Origin: JBHENC01 sp051000345
GTDB taxonomy: Bacteria > Acidobacteriota > Blastocatellia > Pyrinomonadales > Pyrinomonadaceae
Direction of reading: 5' to 3'
Assembly (NCBI GenBank): GCA_051000345.1
Contig: JBPCOJ010000067.1
Location: forward strand, 1-64,000
Length of the DNA: 64,000 nucleotides
The notes under the pieces: generated by a model
Databases searched by the model: none
Seen by the model: the letters and a program-made list of their open reading frames with translations, nothing else
Told to the model about the DNA's origin: nothing
Shown here: positions 17,148-25,757 of the stretch, piece after piece
How the letters are laid out: each line of letters begins with the position of its first letter
Position numbering within the stretch: the stretch's first letter is position 1
Program-made: the position numbers and the translations under genes

Positions 17148-19778
17148 ATGTTCTCCTTTATGAATCGCAAATTCCCCGTTACCGCCGTTCTTCTCATTTC
17201 GATTTTTATTCTGTCGAGTGTTGCCCTCTTCGCGCAGGAAAAACATTCTTCGCCGCAAACGCAAACGCAACGCGCGCAGGATTTCGCGCCGGATCAGCCG
17301 GAAGACGAAGAAGACCTCAACCGCGAATTGTGGGAGTTTGCGAAGAGGACTCCATACGAAGAAATGGCGCGCTATGTGGCGCAGGCGCAAGCCCGCGCGC
17401 AGGCCACCGCGCAGACGGCGGAAGCGACGCTTCCGAACAATTGGCGCATTGCTCCGGCGGGCGCGCAGGTGGATGTCGGCAGGCTTCCTTACGAAGCGAT
17501 TTTCTTTGCCGGACGCGTCGTCGTGCTCAACACGGGCTATTACAGCAAAGCGCCGCAGCAAGTTTCCGTCGTTGACCCGAATTCCGCGCAGGTCGTGAAG
17601 ACTCTGCCGCTGGCATCCGTTTTCCCCGGCGCGCAAATCGGCATCGACGGCGATCTTTACATTAGCGGCGGCTATGAAGGAAAGCTCTATCGCATCGACA
17701 AGCAATTTAACGTCGCGCGCGAATACACGCTCGGCGGCTACGCGGCGGGATTAGCGCCCGTCGATGCAACTCATATCGCCATTGCTTATATGGTCGCCAA
17801 AAACACGGAAGGCGATTATGCAGCGGGCAAGCTCGTGTTGCTCAACACTGAAACCGGAAACATCGAGCGCGAAACGAGCGTCGGCTATTTTCCTTACGCA
17901 GTGCGGCGCGCAAACGATAAACTTTACGTTTCGCTGCTCGGCGAAAACAAACTGCTTGTTTACAACTTGCGATTCAATTTAATCAAAGCAATCGCTGTCG
18001 GGCGAACGCCGCAGGACATCTGCGTTGACGGCAATCAGTTGTATGTTGTCAACACAGGCTCGGATGACCTTGCTGTAATTGATACGCGAAGTGACCGGAT
18101 AATTAAGACGATCCGTTTGAATCGCGGTAATAGTCGCTTCGGCGCGCAGCCCACGTCATGCGCCGCCGACAACAATCGTCTTTACGTGACGCTCGCGGGC
18201 ATCAATGCGGTTGCGGTCATTGATAAACGAAGCGGCAGAGAAACAGGTCTTGTGCCGACGGGCTGGTATCCGACGAAAGTCTTAGCGGACGACACGCGGC
18301 TTTTCATTTTGAGCGCCAAAGGCATACGCGCGCGCCGCCCGAATCCATTAGGGCCGCAGCCCGTGCCGGACAAAGGCAGCATGGATTACTATGTGCTGAC
18401 GCAGCTCAAAGGCACGCTCGCCATTCTTCGCAAAAACGAATTGGAAACGAACCGCATCGCATGGAACAAACAAGCCGCAAACAGTTCGCCGCTTTACGAT
18501 GCGCGGCTGGGCTTTCGTCTGCCGATCAAACACATCTTTTATATTATCCGCGAAAACCGCACTTACGATCAGGTGATGGGCGATCTGGGGCGCGGCAACG
18601 GCGATCCGTCCTTAACCATCTTCGGGCAAAACGTCACGCCGAACGGACATGCTCTCGCGCGCTCCTTCGTGACGCTCGACAACTTCTACGCCGACGGTGA
18701 AATCAGCGTGCTCGGCCACAGCTTTACGACGAGCGGCTATGCCAGCCCGTTTCTCGAATGGCTCGGCAACGCGGCCTATTCGAGTCGCTACAAAGGCTAT
18801 CCGTTCGGCACTGTTCCGGCTGTTTATTCGCCCGCTTACATCTGGGACGCGCTTGATGAAAAAAGCGTGGACTACCGCATTTACGGCGAGAACTATTTTC
18901 TGTTCACGCGCGTCTATCGCATCATCGCGGACACTTACGGAGCCGAAAGCGTCATTGCTAAAAAGTTTTACGCGCGCTCGATGACGCTCGCCGCCAAGAC
19001 GGATCGCGGCAAAGCCTTTTATCAATTTGCGAAAAATTATTACGGGCGCGCCGGAACAATCGCCAGCGCCTCCGTGCTACTAAATGACAAGCAATTCGCC
19101 GACGGGTTTTCGCAGATTCTCACGGGGGACGCGAGTCTTGCGTTGGCGCTTCGCACGAATCAAATATTCCGGCGGCGCATCGCGGAATTTCTGTACCGCT
19201 ATCCGTTCAATTATAGCTCTTGGGATTTAAGCGTCTCGGATTTCGAGCGCGCGAGCGCATGGCGGGAAGATTTCAATAAACAATTACAAGCAAGGAAAGT
19301 TGCACAGTTCAGTTATCTATGGTTGCCGAACGACCACACCGCCGGAACCGACACGAAGATTCTCAACCCGTATCAATTCGTCGCGCAAAACGATGCCGCT
19401 CTCGGCAGAATCATCGAAACGATTTCGCACAGCCCCGTCTGGCGCAACTCGCTGATCTTCGTCGAAGAAGACGACGCGCAGAACGGCCCAGACCACGTTG
19501 ACGCAACGCGCACCGTCGCGCTCGCCATCAGCCCGTATGTGAAGCGCAACACGGTCATCAGCGACCATTACGATCAATTGAGCGCTCTGCGGACAATCGA
19601 AATGCTGCTCGGCTTAAACTCGCTCAACTTGAATGATCGCGTTGCCGCGCCGATGTTTAATATCTTCACGACGCGCCCGGACTTTACGCCCTACACAATC
19701 ACCGCGCCCTCAAGCTATCTGCCGGAAGCAGACCGCGAGCGAGACCGAAGTTACGAGAGTTTCAATCGCGTGCGATAA
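17148..19778 (+). CDS. Secreted YVTN beta-propeller/phosphoesterase-family protein
   Basis: This 876-residue protein has an N-terminal signal peptide (VTAVLLISIFILSSVALFAQ). A beta-propeller with YVTN-like repeats follows (about 90-420; for example LYVVNTGSDDLAVIDTRSDR). The second half is a phosphoesterase domain of the phospholipase C/acid phosphatase type (about 455-850), starting at IKHIFYIIRENRTYDQVMGD. Putative metal-site segments are DNFYADGEISVLGHSFTTSG and VEEDDAQNGPDHVDATRT. The family cleaves phosphate esters outside the cytoplasm, but the substrate is unknown. Starts at 17148 or at the in-frame ATG at 17160 are both possible; AGGAAAG near 17131 suits the first. The upstream region is the half repeat described above. 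Confidence 0.85.
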   Translation: MFSFMNRKFPVTAVLLISIFILSSVALFAQEKHSSPQTQTQRAQDFAPDQPEDEEDLNRELWEFAKRTPYEEMARYVAQAQARAQATAQTAEATLPNNWRIAPAGAQVDVGRLPYEAIFFAGRVVVLNTGYYSKAPQQVSVVDPNSAQVVKTLPLASVFPGAQIGIDGDLYISGGYEGKLYRIDKQFNVAREYTLGGYAAGLAPVDATHIAIAYMVAKNTEGDYAAGKLVLLNTETGNIERETSVGYFPYAVRRANDKLYVSLLGENKLLVYNLRFNLIKAIAVGRTPQDICVDGNQLYVVNTGSDDLAVIDTRSDRIIKTIRLNRGNSRFGAQPTSCAADNNRLYVTLAGINAVAVIDKRSGRETGLVPTGWYPTKVLADDTRLFILSAKGIRARRPNPLGPQPVPDKGSMDYYVLTQLKGTLAILRKNELETNRIAWNKQAANSSPLYDARLGFRLPIKHIFYIIRENRTYDQVMGDLGRGNGDPSLTIFGQNVTPNGHALARSFVTLDNFYADGEISVLGHSFTTSGYASPFLEWLGNAAYSSRYKGYPFGTVPAVYSPAYIWDALDEKSVDYRIYGENYFLFTRVYRIIADTYGAESVIAKKFYARSMTLAAKTDRGKAFYQFAKNYYGRAGTIASASVLLNDKQFADGFSQILTGDASLALALRTNQIFRRRIAEFLYRYPFNYSSWDLSVSDFERASAWREDFNKQLQARKVAQFSYLWLPNDHTAGTDTKILNPYQFVAQNDAALGRIIETISHSPVWRNSLIFVEEDDAQNGPDHVDATRTVALAISPYVKRNTVISDHYDQLSALRTIEMLLGLNSLNLNDRVAAPMFNIFTTRPDFTPYTITAPSSYLPEADRERDRSYESFNRVR

Positions 19779-19845
19779 AGCGCAGTAAGCGCTCGTGATA
19801 AAGCGCAACGTTTGAAACGAAATAATTTACGCGATTTGTTCCGGC

Positions 19846-20155
19846 TCAAATCTTACGCGTCTTCCAACGCCCGCGACGAAAGACGACGGCGCTGGTGACG
19901 GCGAGCGTCGAGAAGGCAATCGTCATCGCAAGGAAGACTCCGCGCGGGCCGAAGTTGAAGGTGAACGCCAGCAAGTAAGCGAGCGGAATCTCCCACAACC
20001 AGAACACAAAAAGATTGATGATCGTCGGCGTCAAGGTATCGCCCGCGCCGTTGAACGATTGCGTCAGCACCATTCCGTAAGCGTAAAAAAGAAAGCCGCA
20101 CGCGACGATTTGCCGCATCATCATCACGGCGCAGCGTTTCGCTTGAATCTGACAT
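19846..20155 (-). pseudogene. MATE efflux transporter remnant (C-terminal part)
   Basis: About 93 codons (19846-20127) encode RQIVACGFLFYAYGMVLTQ followed by FNGAGDT, TIINLFVFWLWEIPLAYLLA and a basic tail. This matches the last quarter of MATE-family multidrug exporters, which are normally about 450 residues with 12 membrane spans. In-frame stops close the reading frame shortly upstream of the four consecutive Met codons, and no frame in 20156-20370 continues the homology. I read it as the remains of a deleted gene. No other part of the gene lies nearby. The following 215 bp up to the MBL-fold gene hold nothing I can identify. Confidence 0.75.
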
Positions 20156-20370
20156 CAGTTTTTCGGCGCGAAGTATGAATAGGGATTTACGAACAACGCG
20201 CCGCGCAGGATTTACTATATTTGTCGAGCGCGAAGGATTCTAAACTTTTCACGCAACGAATTCGAGCCTGATTATGACGCGTTCAATTTCAATTCGCTTT
20301 AATGTTTAGGTTCAAGCAAGAATTTGCCATCTACGCTTTTCAGTGAATCCATTAAGTGATGCTGCCTTGT

Positions 20371-21288
20371 TTAATCGTCGTCTTCGGGAAGCGTCCATGT
20401 CTGTCCCGGTTCCGTCAAGGCGACGCGCCAGCGTTCTTTGCCCGCCGCCGCGAGAAGCCGCGTGACAGGCTCCCGCACAGGCTCGCGGCTCAACTGAAAC
20501 GTCGAGTGATGAATCGGCAGAATAAATTTCGCGTTCATCTCCGCGCGCATCTGCCACGCCTGTTCCGGGTTGGCGTGAACGTGTATGTACGGATCGTAAG
20601 CGCCGATGGGCAGGATCGCCAGATCGATTTGCGGCGCGCGATGCTTCAGCGCGGCAAAATCGTTTGTGTACGCCGTATCTCCGCCGAAAAGAATCGCGCG
20701 ATTGTTTTTTGTAATCAGAAATCCGCCGTAGCCGCGATGCGAGTCCGTCAAAGTGCGCGCTCCCCAGTGATTGACCTTTACCGATTCAATGTGCGCGCCG
20801 TTCACTTCCGTGCTCTCGCTCCACGCCAATTCCTTTACGTGCTGGAAACGCCGTAACAAATCACTCACTCCGCGCTGCGTTACGACAGGAATTTGGCGCG
20901 GCAAGCGGCGTAGCGTGCCGAGATCGCAGTGATCCATATGCGCGTGCGAAACAAGCACCGCGTCGAGCGCGGGAATTTCGGCGATGGACAGCGCCGGGCG
21001 CACCATGCGGCGCGGGCCAAAAGTGGCGAGGCCGCCGACATGCACGCCGACGCGCGAACGAAGCGCAGGGTCTGTCAAAAGCCACGTTCCGTAAAAGTTC
21101 ATCAGCACCGTCGCATGGCCGAGCCACGCCAGCGTCAAATGCTCGTCGCTCCAAGTCAAAGGCTGCGGAGTATGCAGTGCAGATTGAATCGGCGTGCGGC
21201 TTTCGCGCACGCGCTCCTCGATAAAGTGTCGCGCAAAACGGCGCACGAAATTCGCGCGCGTCTGTAAATCACGGATCATTGTGCTCAT
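20371..21288 (-). CDS. MBL-fold metal-dependent hydrolase (UlaG/NAPE-PLD-like)
   Basis: This 305-residue protein has the metallo-beta-lactamase fold. Zinc ligands are visible: LGHATVLM at the start of the domain, HAHMDH (HxHxDH), NHWGAR (His), GGDTAYT (Asp) and LPIHHSTF near the C-terminus. The GHATVL and PIGAYDP segments put it with UlaG-like and NAPE-hydrolysing phospholipase D-like members. No signal peptide is seen, so it is likely cytoplasmic. The first 45 residues form a helical, charged extension. The next gene is divergent, so it seems monocistronic. Members of this family hydrolyse lactones or phosphodiesters; the substrate here is unknown. Confidence 0.88.
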   Translation of the reverse strand: MSTMIRDLQTRANFVRRFARHFIEERVRESRTPIQSALHTPQPLTWSDEHLTLAWLGHATVLMNFYGTWLLTDPALRSRVGVHVGGLATFGPRRMVRPALSIAEIPALDAVLVSHAHMDHCDLGTLRRLPRQIPVVTQRGVSDLLRRFQHVKELAWSESTEVNGAHIESVKVNHWGARTLTDSHRGYGGFLITKNNRAILFGGDTAYTNDFAALKHRAPQIDLAILPIGAYDPYIHVHANPEQAWQMRAEMNAKFILPIHHSTFQLSREPVREPVTRLLAAAGKERWRVALTEPGQTWTLPEDDD

Positions 21289-21522
21289 AGTTTTTTAGAT
21301 GCGGCTTGCGGGCTGAAAGTAGCGAAGCAAAGTTTGAGGAATCCGGCGCGCAGGCGAGCGCTTTGCGATTGACGTTATGAGTGGAAGTGCGGCATGAATG
21401 GAGACCCGCCCGCGTGTGCCGCTCGAACAGTCTGTGCTATTGTTTCCCGCACACAGGCTTTTCGCAAAACTTGCGCAACGACAATCAACTTCAGCAAATA
21501 TCTTCGGGAGAAAAAAGCGCGT

Positions 21523-23382
21523 ATGCACATTTCACCACGGCAGTCTTTTCGTTTTCAATCGCCAAGGCAACGCCTCTTTTCAATGATCGCGCTGCTTTCG
21601 CTCGTGGCCTGCGTGCCTTTGACCGGCTTCGCGCAACAATCCGTATCTGCGACGGGTACCGTTGCTCCCGCGCAGTCGTCCGCCGCGCAAACACTCAATG
21701 CGCTATTCGCTGCCGAGTGGGATTATCGTATGAGGGAGAATCCGACGCAGGCTTCCGCGCTCGGTGACCGACGTTTCAATGACCGTTGGGAAGACTTGAG
21801 CCTCGCAGCAATTAAGCGCCGCCACGAGCATGACATGGAAACGCTCGCGCATCTCAAAGCGATTGACCGCGAAGCGCTGCCCACGCCCGACAAATTGAAC
21901 TACGATTTATTCAAAAAGGATTACGAGACCGCCGCCGAAGAATACAAGTTCCAGTGGTATCTCGTGCCGCTCAACCAGCGCGAAGGCATACAGACTTCGG
22001 ATCAACTCGCAGACCTTTTGCGCTTCGAGACAGTCAAGGATTACGAAGACTGGATTTCCCGACTGCGCTCGTTTCCCGCCTATCTGGATCAAGCGTCGAT
22101 GCTGATGCGCGAAGGCATCAAAGCGAAAATGCTTTTGCCGAAAGTCGTGATGCAGCGCGTGCCTGCGCAACTCGACAAGCAACTCGTCGCGGACGCCGCG
22201 AGCAGTCCCTTCTACAAACCGTTCAAGCATTTCCCGAAGTCGATTCCGGCAAGCGAACAAGAGCGCCTCTCGCGTGAAGCGCAAGCGGCAATCACGAGCG
22301 GCGTCATCCCCGCGTTCAAACGCTTCAAAGATTTTTTCGTCGATGAATACTTGCCCGCGTCGTTCGATCAAGTCGGCATCTGGCAAGCGCCGAACGGCAA
22401 TGAGATGTACGCATTCTTCGCTCGCCGCCACACGACGACGAATTTGACTCCGCAAGAGATACACGAAATCGGCATCGCCGAAGTCAAACGCATCAGTGCG
22501 GAGATGCAAGCGGTGATGAACAAAGTCGGCTTCAAAGGCACGCGGCAGGAGTTTTTCAAATACCTTAGAACCGATCCGCGCTTTTTCTACAAAACTTCAG
22601 AAGAACTTTACGCCGCTTATCAAGCGACGGCGAAGACCATTGATCCGCGCCTCGTCAAAGTGTTTAAGACTCTGCCGCGCACGCCCTACGGCGTCGAAGC
22701 TATCCCAGCGAACATCGCGCCCGACACGACCACAGCTTATTACCAGCAGCCTGCGGCGGACGGTTCGCGCGCCGGAACTTACTACGTCAATCTTTACAAA
22801 CCCGAAGCGCGCCCGAAGTGGGAAATGATGGCGCTCTCGCTGCATGAATCCGTACCCGGCCACCATTTACAAATCGCGCGCGCGATGGAACTCGGCGACA
22901 TTCCGAATTTTCGTCGCTACGGCGATTCCTACACGGCCTTTGTCGAAGGCTGGGGACTCTACGCCGAATCGCTCGGCGAAGACATGAATCTCTACGAAGA
23001 CCCATACGCGAAGTTCGGTCAACTGACTTACGAGATGTGGCGCGCCGTCCGCCTCGTCATCGACACGGGCATTCATTCTCTTCACTGGGACAGGCAGCGC
23101 GCGATAAATTTCTTTATGGAGAATGCCGCCAAGCAGGAACTCGACGTAGTGAACGAAGTTGACCGCTATATCTCATGGCCGGGTCAGGCGCTCGCGTATA
23201 AAATCGGTGAATTGAAAATCAAGGAACTGCGCGCCCGAAGCGCCAAAGAGTTAGGCGCGCGTTTCGATTTGCGCGAATTTCACGACGTAGTATTAGGCAG
23301 CGGAGCCGTCCCGCTCGACATACTCGAACGCAACGTGAATGAATGGATCAGCGCGAAGAAACGAACTCAAGGAAACGATTAA
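21523..23382 (+). CDS. DUF885 family secreted protein, probable metallopeptidase-like
   Basis: I choose the ATG at 21523 because a clear signal peptide (MIALLSLVACVPLTGFAQ) follows within 20 residues and GGGAG lies about 12 nt upstream; the frame is open from 21394. The mature protein of about 580 residues is a DUF885 protein. Near its C-terminus it carries LHESVPGHHLQIARA, with the HExxxxHH-type zinc-site pattern of this group, and then FVEGWGLYAESLG, which supplies a further acidic ligand. Related proteins are annotated as M32-like carboxypeptidases, but activity in this family is poorly established. A perfect 15-bp hairpin follows the stop codon. Confidence 0.88.
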   Translation: MHISPRQSFRFQSPRQRLFSMIALLSLVACVPLTGFAQQSVSATGTVAPAQSSAAQTLNALFAAEWDYRMRENPTQASALGDRRFNDRWEDLSLAAIKRRHEHDMETLAHLKAIDREALPTPDKLNYDLFKKDYETAAEEYKFQWYLVPLNQREGIQTSDQLADLLRFETVKDYEDWISRLRSFPAYLDQASMLMREGIKAKMLLPKVVMQRVPAQLDKQLVADAASSPFYKPFKHFPKSIPASEQERLSREAQAAITSGVIPAFKRFKDFFVDEYLPASFDQVGIWQAPNGNEMYAFFARRHTTTNLTPQEIHEIGIAEVKRISAEMQAVMNKVGFKGTRQEFFKYLRTDPRFFYKTSEELYAAYQATAKTIDPRLVKVFKTLPRTPYGVEAIPANIAPDTTTAYYQQPAADGSRAGTYYVNLYKPEARPKWEMMALSLHESVPGHHLQIARAMELGDIPNFRRYGDSYTAFVEGWGLYAESLGEDMNLYEDPYAKFGQLTYEMWRAVRLVIDTGIHSLHWDRQRAINFFMENAAKQELDVVNEVDRYISWPGQALAYKIGELKIKELRARSAKELGARFDLREFHDVVLGSGAVPLDILERNVNEWISAKKRTQGND

Positions 23383-23435
23383 AACAGCTGGGCGACGCTG
23401 CAACGTTTCCGCTTCTTCGTCAATCAAAGCAAATA

Positions 23436-23470
23436 TGTGTAGGGGCAGGGCTTGTCCCTGCCCCTACACA
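23436..23470. repeat. Perfect 15-bp palindrome with 5-nt loop
   Basis: TGTGTAGGGGCAGGG (23436-23450) and CCCTGCCCCTACACA (23456-23470) are perfect inverted repeats around the loop CTTGT. It lies between the DUF885 stop and the start of the next gene. Similar GTAGGGGC palindromes are widely dispersed in other bacterial phyla. It could act as a terminator or mRNA stabiliser, but no T-run follows. Confidence 0.8.
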
Positions 23471-23494
23471 AAGAACTTATATTTGGAGTTACTA

Positions 23495-24610
23495 ATGTTC
23501 CGATTGTTACAGCCACGTTTGTCTGCTCTCTTAGCTTCGCTGATTTTACTTTGCCCCTTAGTGTTCTCCGCACACGCGCAAACCGCAACGAATAAAGCGC
23601 CGATTACCAGCAAGGAACTCGTGCAGTTCGTTTATCAGTTTCACGATTACCCGGCACGCCGCGATGAGATTATTAGCGAGATTAGGCAACGTGGTTTGGG
23701 CTTTCCGCTAACGAGCGGTCTGCGCTCCGTGATCGCCACCAAAAGCGGCAACGACGCTGCGCTTCGCCGCACCATCGAAGAAGCCGAACGCCGCAGGCTC
23801 AATCCGACATCGTCGCGTCCGCCTTCCGAAGCAGAGAGCGCGAGCCTTCTGGCGAAGACGCGCACGGCCACTCTCGCCGCCGTCGAAGCGATGCCCGATT
23901 TTGTCGTCAAGCAATTAATCACGCGCTCCGTCGCGCTCGGCACAACACAGAACTGGCACGCGCTGGATCGTTTGGCGCTCGCCGTCAATTACCGCGCGAG
24001 CACAGGCGCGGAGGATTACAAACTTCTCGCCGTCAACGGCCTGCCGCCGAGCGTTGATGCGAAGGCAGGACAGAATTTCCAAGATCAAGTCGGCGGAACG
24101 ACTTCGACGGGCGAGTATGCGTCGCTGCTCGCGGAGCTTTTCTCCGATGATAGCCACGCATCCTTCAAAGCGATTGACACGGATACATTGCGCGGGCGCA
24201 GCACCATCATCTACGAGTTTGAAGTCAAGTTGCCGTACTCAAAGGAAGTGATTAAATCCGGCACGAGATTCAGCGCCGTTTCGACGAGAGCGGGTTATCG
24301 CGGCAGAATCTGGATTGACCGCGAGGGCGCCAGAGTGCTGCGCATCGAATCGATTGCGACGGAAATTCCGGCGAACTTTCCCATCACCGCCGCAAGCCGC
24401 GCGATTGATTACGATTGGACGACTATCGCAGAGCGCAAATATCTGTTGCCGTCGCGCGCCGAAGTCATCCTCACTGCACGCTATGAAGACCAAGAGCAGC
24501 AAACGCGCAACATCATTCGCTTCCGCAACTACAACAAGTTCGGCTCGGAATTGAGAATCCTCGACGACGACGATCAAATCGAAGACAAAAGCGGGACGAA
24601 GAAAAATTAA
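23495..24610 (+). CDS. Signal-peptide protein of unknown function
   Basis: The start is the ATG at 23495, preceded by TTGGAGT at suitable spacing, which gives 371 residues; the upstream open frame overlaps the DUF885 gene and lacks support. A signal peptide ends near VFSAHAQ. The mature protein has a helical N-terminal third (RRDEIISEIRQRGLGF, resembling small 'forked' helical domains) and a beta-rich C-terminal half containing GYRGRIWIDREGARVLRIES and PSRAEVILTARYED. The latter pattern resembles outer-membrane lipoprotein-sorting-like folds, but I cannot assign a family. It is probably periplasmic. It may be co-transcribed with the DUF885 gene unless the hairpin between them terminates transcription. 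Confidence 0.75.
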   Translation: MFRLLQPRLSALLASLILLCPLVFSAHAQTATNKAPITSKELVQFVYQFHDYPARRDEIISEIRQRGLGFPLTSGLRSVIATKSGNDAALRRTIEEAERRRLNPTSSRPPSEAESASLLAKTRTATLAAVEAMPDFVVKQLITRSVALGTTQNWHALDRLALAVNYRASTGAEDYKLLAVNGLPPSVDAKAGQNFQDQVGGTTSTGEYASLLAELFSDDSHASFKAIDTDTLRGRSTIIYEFEVKLPYSKEVIKSGTRFSAVSTRAGYRGRIWIDREGARVLRIESIATEIPANFPITAASRAIDYDWTTIAERKYLLPSRAEVILTARYEDQEQQTRNIIRFRNYNKFGSELRILDDDDQIEDKSGTKKN

Positions 24611-24650
24611 AGTCTGGCGCTCTGTAATTTAAGTTTTTAGACTTCTTTAT

Positions 24651-24773
24651 ATTGCTACTAGCAACAGACGAGTGGATCAGGTGGGATAAGAATGTCGGCT
24701 TTAGCCAAACCGGTTCGGCTAAAGCCGACATTCTTTCTTGCTTCTATCTTCCAGCTAATGCTGGAGGCAATTT
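24651..24773. repeat. Palindromic repeat, family B, with 19-bp perfect hairpin
   Basis: The outer ends ATTGCTACTAGC and CTGGAGGCAAT match the family B pattern. Inside, AAGAATGTCGGCTTTAGCC (24688-24706) and its exact complement (24717-24735) form a 19-bp stem with a 10-nt loop. The element ends where the stop codon of the small minus-strand gene begins, so it may have changed that gene's C-terminus. Confidence 0.78.
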
Positions 24774-24774
24774 A

Positions 24775-25038
24775 TCAATTCACTATCCTTACAGCACCAG
24801 CGTTCAGCAAAAAGTCGCGGGCGCAGGCTTTTGCCAGCCACATCAAATGTTCAAGCTGCAAGTAATGGTCAAGCTCCGATTTTTCTTCGGGCGATAATGA
24901 GCCTTCCTTTTCACGCGCCAACAAATCGGTAACACGCTCTTGCGCCGCTTCCGACGGACGAAAGGCGATAACATTCTGCGGCGTCGTTCCGGCAGCAATA
25001 AAATCGACAACTTCTTCGTAGGCTTTAACGTTGCTCAT
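24775..25038 (-). CDS. Small conserved hypothetical protein (87 aa)
   Basis: This small protein begins SNVKAYEEVVDFIAAGTTP and contains AFRPSEAAQERVTDLLAREK and SPEEKSELDHYLQLEHLM. The sequence is predicted to be helical and soluble. I recognise the pattern as a short conserved family found in Cyanobacteria and Acidobacteriota, with no known function; genes of this kind often sit in toxin-antitoxin-like settings. The C-terminal residues after LAKACARDF run up to the edge of a palindromic repeat and may be a read-through tail. No toxin partner overlaps it; the next gene upstream is about 70 bp away. Confidence 0.7.
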   Translation of the reverse strand: MSNVKAYEEVVDFIAAGTTPQNVIAFRPSEAAQERVTDLLAREKEGSLSPEEKSELDHYLQLEHLMWLAKACARDFLLNAGAVRIVN

Positions 25039-25111
25039 AACGGAAGGCGGAATACCCTTTATCGCTGGCTTATTCAGCGTCGTTCGCTCGAATGGCTTGT
25101 TTGACGATCTG

Positions 25112-25714
25112 TCATTTCGGATGCGGAAATATCTTCTTTATCGTAACAGTAATCTGCCCGAAATCAGCTTTTATTGGTTCTAATCTCATCAACGTAGAAA
25201 GACTAATTCGCTTCTGTGTTTGTATCTTTTCATCCAACATGGCTGCTGAAAGAATATAGAACTCCCATTGCATTACATCAAGTGGGTCAAGAGTTGATTT
25301 CTGCTGATGTTTAAGCAACGCGAAAACATATACGTCCGCCTGCCTTTTGCGTTCCGTTTCATATTCATTTGTGTTTCCATCATAGGCAAGTGTCGGACGC
25401 ACATCAAAGCTGATTGCAGAAAGATTCTTCTGTTTCCAGCTTTGGAGATAAGCAGCGGATTTTACTTCTACCTTTACGCCTTCTTTAGTCTTGAGATCGT
25501 AGGCATCCCAGCCTATGCGAATGCTATTTTCTACGCCGAGATCACGCGCAACAATGTATTCAGCGAGGACGCCGCGCATTGTATTATCCACGAGGTCGGA
25601 GCTACACCATTGCCAGAAGCTCAACAAGTCAAAATCTAAGGGCATCTCTCCGGCATGAAAGTGCTCCTGTCCGAGTTTTCGGACAATGTTCAATCTATCA
25701 AGAGTATCGCTCAT
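25112..25714 (-). CDS. Hypothetical protein with PD-(D/E)XK nuclease-like signature
   Basis: This 200-residue protein has an N-terminal helix with Glu52 (VLAEYIVARDLG), then a strand-turn-strand with WDAYDL (Asp70/Asp73) and VKVEVKSAAY (Glu83-x-Lys85). This is the layout of the PD-(D/E)XK nuclease core. The C-terminal half includes DVYVFALLKHQ, as in restriction-endonuclease-like folds that pack a further strand. No methyltransferase or helicase gene lies nearby, so it is not part of a recognisable restriction system. The gene is more AT-rich than its neighbours, which hints at horizontal transfer. It could be an orphan nuclease, a restriction remnant or a toxin. Confidence 0.72.
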   Translation of the reverse strand: MSDTLDRLNIVRKLGQEHFHAGEMPLDFDLLSFWQWCSSDLVDNTMRGVLAEYIVARDLGVENSIRIGWDAYDLKTKEGVKVEVKSAAYLQSWKQKNLSAISFDVRPTLAYDGNTNEYETERKRQADVYVFALLKHQQKSTLDPLDVMQWEFYILSAAMLDEKIQTQKRISLSTLMRLEPIKADFGQITVTIKKIFPHPK

Positions 25715-25757
25715 AAGCGTTAGGATTCTGATTCAAGGTAATCGTCGAGCAATGTTC

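Noticed and set aside
25715..25740. CCTAACGCTTATG at the start of the PD-(D/E)XK-like gene as an attC edge
   Set aside because: The short core matches, but no partner arm is present downstream, so it is likely chance.
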